13,195 nt of DNA from Actinomycetota bacterium (GCA_003541285.1 DPMS01000342.1:1-13195); one strand, 5' to 3'. Shown: positions 1 through 7,166, counted from the stretch's first letter. The notes: a model not told the origin generated them from the sequence alone. Numbers and translations are program-made.

Positions 1-487
1 ATGCCGAAAGTAGTGCGTTGCGCACGTACATGACGATGCCGAGCGGCGAATACGTATGCAGAGCTTCATGATCGTCGGCTGGATTTGGCGCCAGGACTGC
101 ATCACTCGGGCGGTTGAGCCGGAAGATACTGGCGTGGCCAGATCGCCGAATAGTTGAGCCTCTCCGCCCTCGGGTGTCAGTTCCGACAGCGTGCGCAGAT
201 TAGCCAATTCGGAGCGGGCTCAGCGGCTGTAGGCAACCGGCCATTCGGCCGTGCCGCTGCGACTGAGTTGGCGCCCCAGAAGATCCCTACTGGGTAGCAC
301 GCATCCCGCAGTCGCTGTTGGATCGAGTTGGGGGCTCACTTGATGGGCGACCACGAGGGAGCCTGGCTTTCCCTGCGCGGCGCGATCGGAGCGGAGATCA
401 TCCATGCCGGGTGATGCGCCCTCCCGCCACTGCGCCGCAGGATGCGGTCCATCGGGAGCGTGGGAGAGAACAGTGGGAGGGGTCCGG
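1..487. other. No confident gene; possible minus-strand coding remnant
   Basis: No complete gene is visible in this leading stretch. On the minus strand two frames stay open from about base 215 to the window edge. One begins ARSELANLRTLSELTPEGG. Another, closer to the edge, reads NPADDHEALHTYSPLGIVMY. Both have a plausible amino-acid composition, but no start codon with a ribosome site is present and coding appearance seems to switch between frames. This could be the frameshifted edge of a gene running out of the window, or chance openness in GC-rich DNA. A small hairpin (CGGCC-ATTC-GGCCG, 238-251) is also present. I see no recognisable promoter for the sulfatase gene that follows. Confidence 0.2.
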
Positions 488-2839
488 GTGGCAGTTGTCG
501 AGTATGAGCCGGGTGCTGCATTTCCTGGTGTGATCGGGCGGACCGCGGAGGAGTCCATGCCGGCGTGGCCTGCGCCGGTGCGGGCACGCGCGGGCGCACC
601 CAATGTGCTGTTCATCGTTTTGGATGACACCGGGTTTGGCCAGCTGGGCTGTTACGGCAGCCCGATCCAGACGCCCAGCTTCGACGCGCTGGCGGCGGAC
701 GGCCTGCGTTACAGCAACATGCACACGACAGCGTTGTGCTCGCCGAGCCGGTCGTGCATCTTGACGGGCCGCAACCACCACAGCAACGCGATGGCCTGCA
801 TCACCGAGCTGGCGAGCGGTTATCCGGGGTACAACGGTGTGGTCCCGTTCGAGAACGGCTTCCTGTCGGAGATGCTGGTCGAGCACGGCTACAGCACGTT
901 CATGGTCGGGAAGTACCATCTGACGCCGAGCAACCAGGAGACGGCCGCTGGCCCGTATGACCGGTGGCCGCTGGGGCGCGGTTTCCAGCGCTTCTACGGT
1001 TTCCTGGGCGGGGACACCAGCCAGTGGTACCCGGATCTGGTGTATGACAATCACCAGGTGGAGCCGCCGCGCACGCCCGAGGAGGGCTACCACCTCAGCG
1101 AGGACCTGGTCGACAAGGCGATGCAGTTCGTCGCCGACGCCAAGCAGGTCGACCCGGCCAAGCCGTTCTATCTGCATTTGTGCTTCGGCGCCACGCACGC
1201 CCCGCACCACGTGCCGAAGGAATGGGCCGACCGGTACGCGGGCGTGTTCGACGATGGCTGGGACGCCTACCGGGAGAAGGTGTTCGCCCGGCAGAAGGAA
1301 CTGGGCATCGTCCCGGCGGACGCGCAGCTGTCGCGTCACGATCCTGACGTGCCCGACTGGGCGTCGCTGCCCCCGGCGGCACGCCGCCTGTACAGCCGGA
1401 TGATGGAGGTCTTCGCCGGCTTCCTCACCCATGCCGATCATCAGGTCGGGCGGCTGGTCGAGTTCCTTCGGCAGATGGGGGAGCTCGACAACACCCTGAT
1501 CATGGTCATTTCCGACAACGGCGCCAGCGCCGAGGGCGGGCCCACCGGGACCACGAACGAGGCGCAGTTCTTCAACAACGCCCAGGAGCCGGTCGAGGAG
1601 AGCCTGAAGCTGATCGATGAGATCGGCGGCCCCAAGCACTTCAACCACTACCCGTGGGGCTGGACGTGGGCCGGGAACACGCCGTTCCGCCGGTGGAAGC
1701 GCGAGACCTACCGGGGCGGCGCCAGCGACCCGTTTATCGTCTGCTGGCCGCAGAAGATCAAGGCCAGAGGCCAGATCCGCACCCAGTACGCGCACATCAT
1801 CGACATGGTGCCCACGGTCCTGGACCTGCTCGGCATCGAGCCGCCCAAGACGATCCGGGGCGTCACCCAGTCACCGCTGCACGGGGTCAGCTTCGCGCAC
1901 ACGCTGGAGGATGCCGAAGCCGAAAGCAACCGCCACACGCAGTACTTCGAGATGCTCGGTCACCGGGCGATCTACCACGAGGGGTGGCGGGCCGTCTGCC
2001 CCTGGCCCGGCCCGTCGTTCGCCGAGGCGGGCAAGCCGTTCGGCCAGCCGATCTCGTCCGGGACACTGTCCGAGCTGGACGCCACGGGCTGGGAACTCTA
2101 CCACGTGGCGGAGGACTTCGCCGAGAACCACAACGTGGCCGCGGATCACCGCGACCGGCTGATCGCGATGATCGGGACATGGTACGTGGAGGCCGGCAAG
2201 TACGGCGTGATGCCGGTCGACGGGAGCGGCCTGGCCCGCATGATCGCCGAGAAGCCACTCGTGGCGGTACCGCGCGACAGCTACACCTACCGGCCCGGCA
2301 CGCAATCGATCCCGTTCTTCGCCGGGCCCAGGGTGCTCAACCGTCCGCACAGCATCACCGCGGAGGTCGACATCCCCGTCGGCGGGGCCGAGGGAGTGCT
2401 GCTGTGCCAGGGCACTGCCGCCGGTGGGTACTCCTTCTTCATCAAGGACGGCAAGCTCCGCTACGTCCACAACTATGTGGGCCGGGCCGTGTATGGAGTG
2501 GAATCGCGCGAGGTCCTTCTGCCGGGCAAACGCGTGCTCAGGTTTGAGTTCGAACCAACAGGACAGCCGGACATGCAGCACGGCAAGGGGGCGCCCGGCC
2601 GGCTCCAGCTCTACGTCGACGGCACCCTCGCCGGGAACGCGGAGGCCCCCGTCACCACGCCATTCGTGCTCAATCCGGGTGCCCTCACCTGCGGCGCCAA
2701 TCCCGGCTCCGCGGTCACCGACGACTACGCCAGCCCCTTCAAGTTCACCGGCACCATCCATGCCGTGACGGTAGACGTCAGCGGAGAGCTGATCCGCGAC
2801 AACGAAGCCGAACTGCGCGTGCACATGGCCCGCCAATAG
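488..2839 (+). CDS. Arylsulfatase, long actinobacterial (AtsA/AtsD-like) type
   Basis: Hydrolyses sulfate esters by the type I sulfatase mechanism; the natural substrate is unknown. The formylglycine motif CSPSRS is present (Cys84, counting from the GTG at 488), so activity needs a formylglycine-generating enzyme, which is not encoded in this window. Further active-site features are Asp46-Asp47 (VLDDTGFG), Lys142 and His144 (GKYHL), His237 (THAPHH) and Asp343-Asn344 (SDNG). Roughly the last 200 residues look like a beta-sandwich extension (lectin/LamG-like), as in other sulfatases of this length. I chose the GTG at 488 because GGAGGGG lies 5 bases upstream and the 783 residues match the roughly 790 of the mycobacterial AtsA/AtsD family; an in-frame ATG at 404 has only a weak ribosome site. 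No signal peptide is obvious, suggesting a cytoplasmic enzyme. A decayed antiporter gene follows after 35 bases. The family call is secure; the substrate is not. Confidence 0.93.
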   Translation: MAVVEYEPGAAFPGVIGRTAEESMPAWPAPVRARAGAPNVLFIVLDDTGFGQLGCYGSPIQTPSFDALAADGLRYSNMHTTALCSPSRSCILTGRNHHSNAMACITELASGYPGYNGVVPFENGFLSEMLVEHGYSTFMVGKYHLTPSNQETAAGPYDRWPLGRGFQRFYGFLGGDTSQWYPDLVYDNHQVEPPRTPEEGYHLSEDLVDKAMQFVADAKQVDPAKPFYLHLCFGATHAPHHVPKEWADRYAGVFDDGWDAYREKVFARQKELGIVPADAQLSRHDPDVPDWASLPPAARRLYSRMMEVFAGFLTHADHQVGRLVEFLRQMGELDNTLIMVISDNGASAEGGPTGTTNEAQFFNNAQEPVEESLKLIDEIGGPKHFNHYPWGWTWAGNTPFRRWKRETYRGGASDPFIVCWPQKIKARGQIRTQYAHIIDMVPTVLDLLGIEPPKTIRGVTQSPLHGVSFAHTLEDAEAESNRHTQYFEMLGHRAIYHEGWRAVCPWPGPSFAEAGKPFGQPISSGTLSELDATGWELYHVAEDFAENHNVAADHRDRLIAMIGTWYVEAGKYGVMPVDGSGLARMIAEKPLVAVPRDSYTYRPGTQSIPFFAGPRVLNRPHSITAEVDIPVGGAEGVLLCQGTAAGGYSFFIKDGKLRYVHNYVGRAVYGVESREVLLPGKRVLRFEFEPTGQPDMQHGKGAPGRLQLYVDGTLAGNAEAPVTTPFVLNPGALTCGANPGSAVTDDYASPFKFTGTIHAVTVDVSGELIRDNEAELRVHMARQ

Positions 2840-2874
2840 GCCGCCGCGGGTAGCAGCCGACCCGGGGAGAAACA

Positions 2875-3150
2875 GTGACGGTCGCAGATCTGGCGATCAT
2901 CGCCGGGCTGGTGTTCGCCTGGGCACGTTGCCGGCGCGGCTGGAACGCCTCGACATGACCGCGCCGATCGTGTTCACCGCGCCGGGCTTGCTGCTGATCC
3001 ATGGCCCGTTGGCGCCGCTGCGGTCACCTCCGCCAAGGAAGTGATGAGGGCGCTGGCCGAGGCGACGCTGGTGCTGTTATCGGACGCATCCGGGTCGGGC
3101 TGGGTCGGCTGCGGGTGCGCGGATCACCCAGATATGCGCGCCGGAGTCAA
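2875..3150 (+). pseudogene. Cation/proton antiporter (CPA1/NhaP-type) 5' fragment, frameshifted
   Basis: A GTG at 2875 with GGGGAGA just upstream opens VTVADLAIIAGLVFAW, which resembles the first helix of CPA1-type Na+/H+ antiporters. The family-like reading then jumps frame near 2922 (GTLPARLERLDMTAPIVF, then TAPGLLLIHGPLAPL), again near 3022 (KEVMRALAEATLVLLSDAS) and again near 3090 (RVGLGRLRVRGSPRYARR). After about 3150 the similarity fades, so only roughly the first 90 residues of a protein normally of 400 or more remain. Each segment matches the order expected in the family (helix 1, the ARLER...TAPIVF stretch, the LAEATLVL helix), which argues for one ancestral gene with several indels. 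The 35-base gap after the sulfatase suggests they were once co-transcribed. The assignment rests on remembered family patterns, not a search. Confidence 0.65.
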
Positions 3151-3476
3151 CCATCCTGGCCAGTAGGGACCCGCGCCATAACGGCGGCTCCGCGCGCGGA
3201 TATTCGCCGTGGAGGACGTGCCTGCGACCCGGCGGTCATGCCTGGATCGACGATTGGCCCGGCTGAGCCTGCATGAATATTCACCGGCCTTGTTCCAGCC
3301 AATGCGCGCATCTGCCGCTCCCCGAGCGAGGTTCGGTGAGGCGACCTGATTCCCTCTGCGCCCTGCTTGTTTCGCTTGTTTCGCCCTCCTGGGTCGTTAC
3401 TGTAATCGCTCAGAGAGGCTGATCTTTGGTCAGCCCATGTCGTGCGGCAGACGCTGGGCGGCTGGCTCCGTCGGGC
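3151..3476. other. Intergenic stretch before the HNH lipoprotein gene
   Basis: No gene is supported here. It holds a perfect 10-bp palindrome TGAATATTCA (3272-3281), a tandem 9-bp repeat CTTGTTTCG (3366-3374 and 3375-3383), and promoter-like hexamers just after it (separate entry). Its first part may contain more unrecognisable debris from the antiporter gene. Confidence 0.4.
3376..3403 (+). promoter_or_regulatory. Candidate promoter for the HNH lipoprotein gene
   Basis: TTGTTT (3376-3381) is followed after 16 bases by TACTGT (3398-3403), which fits the actinobacterial -10 pattern TAnnnT. Transcription would begin near 3410. The -35 element matches consensus at only three positions, so this is a weak, unproven call. 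Confidence 0.3.
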
Positions 3477-4496
3477 ATGATCGTGCACCATAACGGTGTG
3501 CAGTCACGATGCGCGCCGGCTATCTTCGCGGCTGGAATGCTGGCTGTAGCGGCGGCGCTCACCCTCGCGGGATGCGCCACTGGCGGCGGCGCAAGCGCGC
3601 CGGGCCCGGCATTGTTATCTGCTGCTGTCCCCACACTATCGATGCCGTCTTCCTCCCCGTCCCTGTCTTCGTCCGTTTCTCCGGCGCGGTCATCACGGCC
3701 CGGGCCGACGTCGTCGCTTGCCCGGGTGCACGACCCGGGACAGGTGACCGGCACGCTGGCCGGGCCGTGCCGGGCCCGCGACAACGGCCGGCTTCCCGAC
3801 CGGCGCTGCACGCCCGGCGCGATCGACCCGGCGGTGACGCAGGCGGACATCGGCTCCACGATCTGCGTCTCCGGCTACACAGCAACTGTCCGGCCGCCAG
3901 AAAGCCAGACCGGGGCATTCAAGTTCGGCCAGGCCTATCCGGCTTACGGTCTCCCCTCCGGCACTGAGAGCGAGCTGGATCACCTCGTGCCGCTGGAACT
4001 GGGTGGGGCGAACGATGCGGCCAATCTGTGGCCGGAGGCTGGCCCGGTGCCGAACGCGAAGGACTCGGTTGAGAATGCGCTGAACAAGGCCGTCTGCGAC
4101 GGCCGGATCAGGCTGGCCCGCGCCCAGCGCGCCATCGCGCGGGACTGGGAAACCGCCGAGTCGCGTCTCGGGCTCACCGCTCCCCCCGCGGTCTCGGCAC
4201 CCGCACCGTCAGTTCACGCTCTCTCGTGCAGCGCTTCAGTGAGCAACAGCTCCCCGGCTGACTACACGACGGTGGACATCACCGTGCAGACCGCAGCCGG
4301 GGCATCGGTCACTACCGTGGCGCACTACAAGACCACCGACCACCAGAAGACCACGGTGGCGGACGGGGCGGGACAGGTCACGGTCGCCTACTACATCAGC
4401 GGCGCCACCCCCGGATACACGGTGGCAGTAGACGTCACCGCCTCGGCTGGCTCGCGGACAGCGCATTGCTCCACGTCATTCACCCCGGTGCCCTGA
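3477..4496 (+). CDS. Lipoprotein with HNH-like nuclease motif and C-terminal Ig-like domain
   Basis: A secreted, membrane-anchored protein of 339 residues. A hydrophobic signal segment ends in the lipobox LAGC with the lipidated Cys at residue 33, followed by a Ser/Pro-rich linker to about residue 80. The central domain (about 84-233) carries ELDHLVPLELGG, then NLWPE and a downstream KD (Asp168, His169, Asn183, Lys195), the layout of an HNH/beta-beta-alpha-metal endonuclease centre. It contains Cys98, 111, 130 and 207, suiting disulfides outside the cell. Residues about 245-339 form a beta-rich Ig-like domain bounded by Cys251 and Cys331. Start choice is uncertain: the ATG at 3477 gives a normal signal peptide but lacks a ribosome site, whereas a TTG at 3426 has AGAGAGG 7 bases upstream and would add 17 residues. 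Activity, substrate and partner are unknown; no immunity-like gene adjoins it. The nuclease call is from the motif only. Confidence 0.8.
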   Translation: MIVHHNGVQSRCAPAIFAAGMLAVAAALTLAGCATGGGASAPGPALLSAAVPTLSMPSSSPSLSSSVSPARSSRPGPTSSLARVHDPGQVTGTLAGPCRARDNGRLPDRRCTPGAIDPAVTQADIGSTICVSGYTATVRPPESQTGAFKFGQAYPAYGLPSGTESELDHLVPLELGGANDAANLWPEAGPVPNAKDSVENALNKAVCDGRIRLARAQRAIARDWETAESRLGLTAPPAVSAPAPSVHALSCSASVSNSSPADYTTVDITVQTAAGASVTTVAHYKTTDHQKTTVADGAGQVTVAYYISGATPGYTVAVDVTASAGSRTAHCSTSFTPVP

Positions 4497-4754
4497 GCAA
4501 ACACGGCAAATCGTGGCGGTTGCTCTTGTCGCCGCCTGGAATCTGCACGGTTGGCATTGCTGGGTCCCGGGCCGGATGGTGCGATGGCCGGCTGGTGCGC
4601 TGACTCGGCGCGCCCGGCCGCACGTCGCGTCACGCCCACTGCGCTGGACGCGTTTCCGGCAATACGAGCAGGGCCACGGTTGCGCCCGCGCGGCGAGCAC
4701 CGCACGGGGGCGCTCCGTCCCCGGCGAGCACAAGCGACCTCCCGGGCAGGACCG
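4497..4754. other. Intergenic stretch, no gene seen
   Basis: Open frames here are short and lack ribosome sites or recognisable content. A 5-bp hairpin (GGCGG 4515-4519 with CCGCC 4532-4536) could aid termination of the lipoprotein gene but is weak. Two isolated GGTTGC hexamers (4518-4523 and 4678-4683) match a half-site of the operators downstream and may be chance. Confidence 0.4.
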
Positions 4755-4781
4755 TTGACGCAACCAGCCGGTTGCTATACG
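4755..4781 (+). promoter_or_regulatory. Core promoter of the SRPBCC-ArsR-DUF2182-DUF899 operon
   Basis: TTGACG (4755-4760) is a near-consensus -35 element. TATACG (4776-4781) is a reasonable -10 element 15 bases downstream; reading the -10 a base or two later brings the spacing closer to 17. The predicted start of transcription is near 4788. It lies about 40-60 bases before the first ATG of the operon and is overlaid by two inverted repeats. Confidence 0.55.
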
Positions 4782-4800
4782 GTGGCAACCGTAAGGTTGC
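4760..4800. promoter_or_regulatory. Tandem operator: two identical inverted repeats
   Basis: GCAACC-N4-GGTTGC occurs twice with perfect arms, at 4760-4775 (loop AGCC) and 4785-4800 (loop GTAA), 25 bp apart centre to centre. The first fills the -35/-10 spacer and the second covers the likely transcription start. Dimeric winged-helix repressors of the ArsR family bind short interrupted dyads of this kind, and an ArsR-type gene is second in the operon, so autorepression is the natural inference. The repeats are seen directly; the protein that binds them is inferred. Confidence 0.65.
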
Positions 4801-4818
4801 TACTCGTGGGAGGCTGTC

Positions 4819-5250
4819 ATGGGTTTTCCTGATCGCATCGAGCGGACCGTGGAGATCGCTCACCCGCCGGCCAAGGTGTGGGCGGCGCTGACCACGGCCG
4901 AGGGCCTGGGCGCATGGTTCGGCAATGAGGCGACGATCGACCTTCGTCCGGGTGGGGCGGCCTGGATGAGGTGGAGCCACGGGTTCACGGTCGACATGCG
5001 TGTGGAGCGGGTGGAGGAGCCGACGGTGTTCGGGTTCACCTGGCAGATCTACGGGCTGCCCGAGGACGATCCGCGGCGCACCTATGTCGAGTTCACGCTC
5101 GAACCGGCCGGCGCGGGCACGCGGCTGAGGGTGGTCGAGTCCGGTTTCGCCCAGCTGCCGGAGGACGTTTACCGCAAGGCGTACGACGGCAACACCGAGG
5201 GCTGGGCGAGCGAGCTGGGTGAACTGGCCGGCTACCTCGATGCCGCCTGA
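4819..5250 (+). CDS. SRPBCC / AHSA1-like ligand-binding domain protein
   Basis: A 143-residue single-domain protein of the START/Bet v1-like fold, AHSA1 branch (PF08327 type). It opens with the typical IERTVEIAHPPAKVWAAL strand-helix followed by TTAEGLGAWFG, continues with the beta-sheet stretch RPGGAAWMRW and ends with a long amphipathic helix (NTEGWASELGELAGYL). Such proteins enclose a hydrophobic cavity; no catalytic residue is assigned and the ligand is unknown. The ATG has GGGAGG 5 bases upstream and directly follows the double operator, making this the first gene of the operon. AHSA1 proteins are very often paired with an ArsR repressor in actinobacteria, as here. In this window the repressor lies downstream and overlaps its stop. 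The family call is firm; the role is inferred only from context. Confidence 0.9.
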   Translation: MGFPDRIERTVEIAHPPAKVWAALTTAEGLGAWFGNEATIDLRPGGAAWMRWSHGFTVDMRVERVEEPTVFGFTWQIYGLPEDDPRRTYVEFTLEPAGAGTRLRVVESGFAQLPEDVYRKAYDGNTEGWASELGELAGYLDAA

Positions 5251-5647
5251 CATCCAGGCGCCCGCCGAACCTGACATCGAGGCGATCGCCGAACAGGTCT
5301 TCAATGCCCTGGCCGACCCGACCCGCCGCGCCATCCTGGCCGCGCTGGCCGCCAGGGGCCCGGCCACGGCCACGGACCTGGCCACTCGCCTGCCGATCAC
5401 GCGGCAGGCGATCGCCAAGCACCTGGCGCTGCTGGCCGAGGCCGGCCTGGTGACGACCGAGCCGGGGGAGCGGCGCCGGGTGCGCTACCGGCTGCGGTCG
5501 GCGCCCATGCAGGTGGCGCAGCAGTTCCTGGCCGCGCTTGCCCGCGACTGGGACAGCCCTCTCGGCGCGCTGAAGGACCACCTCGACCGGTCTGCTCGCG
5601 AGCCCGCCACAACCCCGCTCCACGAAACCCGAGGACATCATGGCTGA
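5240..5647 (+). CDS. ArsR-family winged-helix transcriptional regulator
   Basis: A small dimeric repressor of the ArsR/SmtB fold. The motif FNALADPTRRAILAAL (helices 1-2) is diagnostic. It is followed by the recognition region TDLATRLPITRQAIAKHLAL and the wing GERRRVRYRL. The protein has no cysteine at all and lacks the ELCVCDL metal site of classical ArsR/SmtB members, so direct thiol-based metal or redox sensing is unlikely. The ATG at 5240 overlaps the end of the SRPBCC gene by 11 bases, and a GTG at 5219 in the same frame is an alternative; either way translation appears coupled. Its stop overlaps the next gene within ATGGCTGA. It probably represses its own operon through the paired dyads upstream of the first gene. 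The signal is unknown, and the SRPBCC partner could be a ligand-binding helper. Confidence 0.9.
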   Translation: MPPDIQAPAEPDIEAIAEQVFNALADPTRRAILAALAARGPATATDLATRLPITRQAIAKHLALLAEAGLVTTEPGERRRVRYRLRSAPMQVAQQFLAALARDWDSPLGALKDHLDRSAREPATTPLHETRGHHG

Positions 5648-6311
5648 TCACGGATTCACCACCACCTTCGCGACCGCTAGGACGGCCGCGCTGGCGGCCA
5701 CGCTCGGGCTCGCCGCCGCGTCCTGGGTCATCGCGGTCTGGCAGATGCACGGGATGGACATGGGGGTGGCGACCCGGCTCGGTTCGTTTGCGTTCTTCAT
5801 CGCCGTGTGGGTGGTGATGATGGCGGCGATGATGCTGCCGGGCGCGGCCCCGGCGGTGCTGAGACGCGCTCAGGCCAGCGGCGGGGTGCGCGCCGTGCCG
5901 CTGTTCATCGGGTCCTACCTCGCTGTCTGGGCACTGGTGGGCGCCGCGCTGTACGCGCTGTACCGGCCGCACGGGCCTGTTGCCGCCGGCGCGGTCACGA
6001 TCGTGGCCGGTGTGTATGAGTTCACGCCGGTCAAGCGGCACTTCCGCCGGCGCTGCCGGGACAGCGTCCGCTCTGGGTTCGGGTTCGGGCTGTGCTGCGC
6101 CGGCTCGAGCATCGGGCTGATGCTGATGCTGGTGGCGCTGGGGGTCATGAGCGTCACCTGGATGTCGGTGATCGCCCTGCTGGTCCTGGCCCAGAAGCTG
6201 CTGCCCGCCAAAGCCGCCGTCGATGTGCCGCTGGCGCTCGCGATCGCCGGGCTTGGTATCTGCATCGTCCTCGCGCCGTCGTCGATTCCCGGCCTGGTGC
6301 CACCGATGTGA
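5640..6311 (+). CDS. DUF2182 family integral membrane protein
   Basis: A 223-residue protein with about six hydrophobic segments (near 15-35, 48-72, 86-108, 114-127, 156-188 and 196-214). The stretches VWVVMMAAMMLPGAAP and GVYEFTPVKRHFRRRCR are hallmarks of DUF2182, predicted metal-binding membrane proteins of unknown function. It is Met-rich on the outer side (MHGMDMG) and in helix 2 (MMAAMM), which would suit a soft metal such as copper, although that is inference. The first Cys I expect in the family's K..CL..CR motif appears replaced by Phe here, leaving Cys139 and the pair Cys152-Cys153. It overlaps the ArsR gene by 8 bases, so it belongs to the same transcript. An ArsR plus DUF2182 pairing suggests a stress- or metal-linked membrane role, but nothing is proven for this family. 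Confidence 0.88.
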   Translation: MADHGFTTTFATARTAALAATLGLAAASWVIAVWQMHGMDMGVATRLGSFAFFIAVWVVMMAAMMLPGAAPAVLRRAQASGGVRAVPLFIGSYLAVWALVGAALYALYRPHGPVAAGAVTIVAGVYEFTPVKRHFRRRCRDSVRSGFGFGLCCAGSSIGLMLMLVALGVMSVTWMSVIALLVLAQKLLPAKAAVDVPLALAIAGLGICIVLAPSSIPGLVPPM

Positions 6312-6370
6312 GGCGTCATCGGCGCCGCGGGCCAGGCCAAGCTGTTGTGACGATAAGAAGGAGACAACCA

Positions 6371-7135
6371 ATGACCAGTCACAAGTTCGGAACACGTGAA
6401 GAGTGGCTTGCCGCCCGGCTGGAGCTGCTCGAGGCCGAGAAGGCGCTGACGCGGCGCAGCGACGAACTGGCCCGGCGGCGCCAGGAGCTGCCCTGGGTCC
6501 GGATCGGCAAGCAGTACCGGTTCGAGACCGGCGAGGGCACGGCGTCCCTCGCCGATCTGTTCCAAGGACGCTCGCAGCTGCTCGTCTACCACTTCATGCT
6601 GGGGCCCGACTACACCGCCGGATGCCCGTCCTGCTCGGCGATCGCCGACGGCTTCAACGGCTCTGCGGTCCACCTCGCCAACCACGACGTCACGCTCTGC
6701 GCGGTGTCGCGGGCTCCGCTCGCCAAGCTCCAGGCATACAAGCGGCGGATGGGCTGGAGCTTCCCCTGGGCGTCCTCCTACGGCAGCGACTTCAACTTCG
6801 ACTTCGGGGTGGCGCACACCAGGCAGGAGTGGGAAGCGGGAGCCGTCACGTACAACTTCGGTGAGGAGGATCTGCGGCCGGCGGCCGGCGAGAAGAGTTC
6901 CCGCGACGCCTTCAGCCAGTCGATCGTCGGCACGGACTGGCAGACCTACCGGCGTGAGGGGCCCGGCATGAGCGCGTTCGCGCTTGAGGATGGCGTCGTC
7001 TACCACACCTACTCGGCGTATGCGCGCGGTCTGGACGGCCTGTGGGGCATGTACCAGTGGCTCGACCGCGCGCCGCTCGGCCGCAACGAGACCGGCCACT
7101 GGTGGCGCCGCCACGACGAGTACGACAGCGAGTGA
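6371..7135 (+). CDS. DUF899 family thioredoxin-like protein
   Basis: A cytoplasmic protein of 254 residues. The start ATG at 6371 has AAGGAG 7 bases upstream; the frame stays open further upstream only as a shadow of the DUF2182 gene. The N-terminal helix (EEWLAARLELLEAEKALTRR, residues 10-29) and the following RRRQELPWVRIGKQYRF are typical of DUF899, which adopts a thioredoxin-like fold. A CxxC motif (GCPSCS, Cys85 and Cys88) sits where the redox-active pair is expected after the strand QLLVYHFMLG. The C-terminal half holds aromatic stretches (FNFDFGVAHT, VYHTYSAYARGLD) common in the family. A 59-base gap separates it from DUF2182, with no obvious terminator, so it is likely the last gene of the ArsR operon. 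A role in thiol-redox or oxidant handling is plausible; substrate and electron donor are unknown. Confidence 0.9.
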   Translation: MTSHKFGTREEWLAARLELLEAEKALTRRSDELARRRQELPWVRIGKQYRFETGEGTASLADLFQGRSQLLVYHFMLGPDYTAGCPSCSAIADGFNGSAVHLANHDVTLCAVSRAPLAKLQAYKRRMGWSFPWASSYGSDFNFDFGVAHTRQEWEAGAVTYNFGEEDLRPAAGEKSSRDAFSQSIVGTDWQTYRREGPGMSAFALEDGVVYHTYSAYARGLDGLWGMYQWLDRAPLGRNETGHWWRRHDEYDSE

Positions 7136-7166
7136 GATCATGGCGAACTCAGACAGGCGCATGATC
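7136..7166 (+). terminator. Possible hairpin terminator after the DUF899 gene
   Basis: GATCATG (7136-7142) and CATGATC (7160-7166) form a perfect 7-bp stem with a 17-base loop immediately after the stop codon. There is no T-run; actinobacterial terminators often lack one. The long loop makes this a weak call. Confidence 0.25.

Noticed and set aside
398..1795. Long minus-strand open frame (465 codons) opposite the sulfatase gene
   Set aside because: It is the antisense shadow of a well-conserved gene in GC-rich DNA; composition is Arg/Val/Leu-rich with no family signature and no ribosome site.
3272..3281. Perfect palindrome TGAATATTCA
   Set aside because: Striking in GC-rich DNA, but it is single, short and not placed at a promoter I can recognise.
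3366..3383. Tandem CTTGTTTCG repeat
   Set aside because: Only two 9-bp units; noted as part of the promoter-like stretch but too short to call a functional repeat.
6092..6370. Upstream extension of the DUF899 frame into the DUF2182 gene
   Set aside because: The ATG at 6371 has AAGGAG at the right spacing and begins the conserved domain; the upstream part is out-of-frame DUF2182 sequence.
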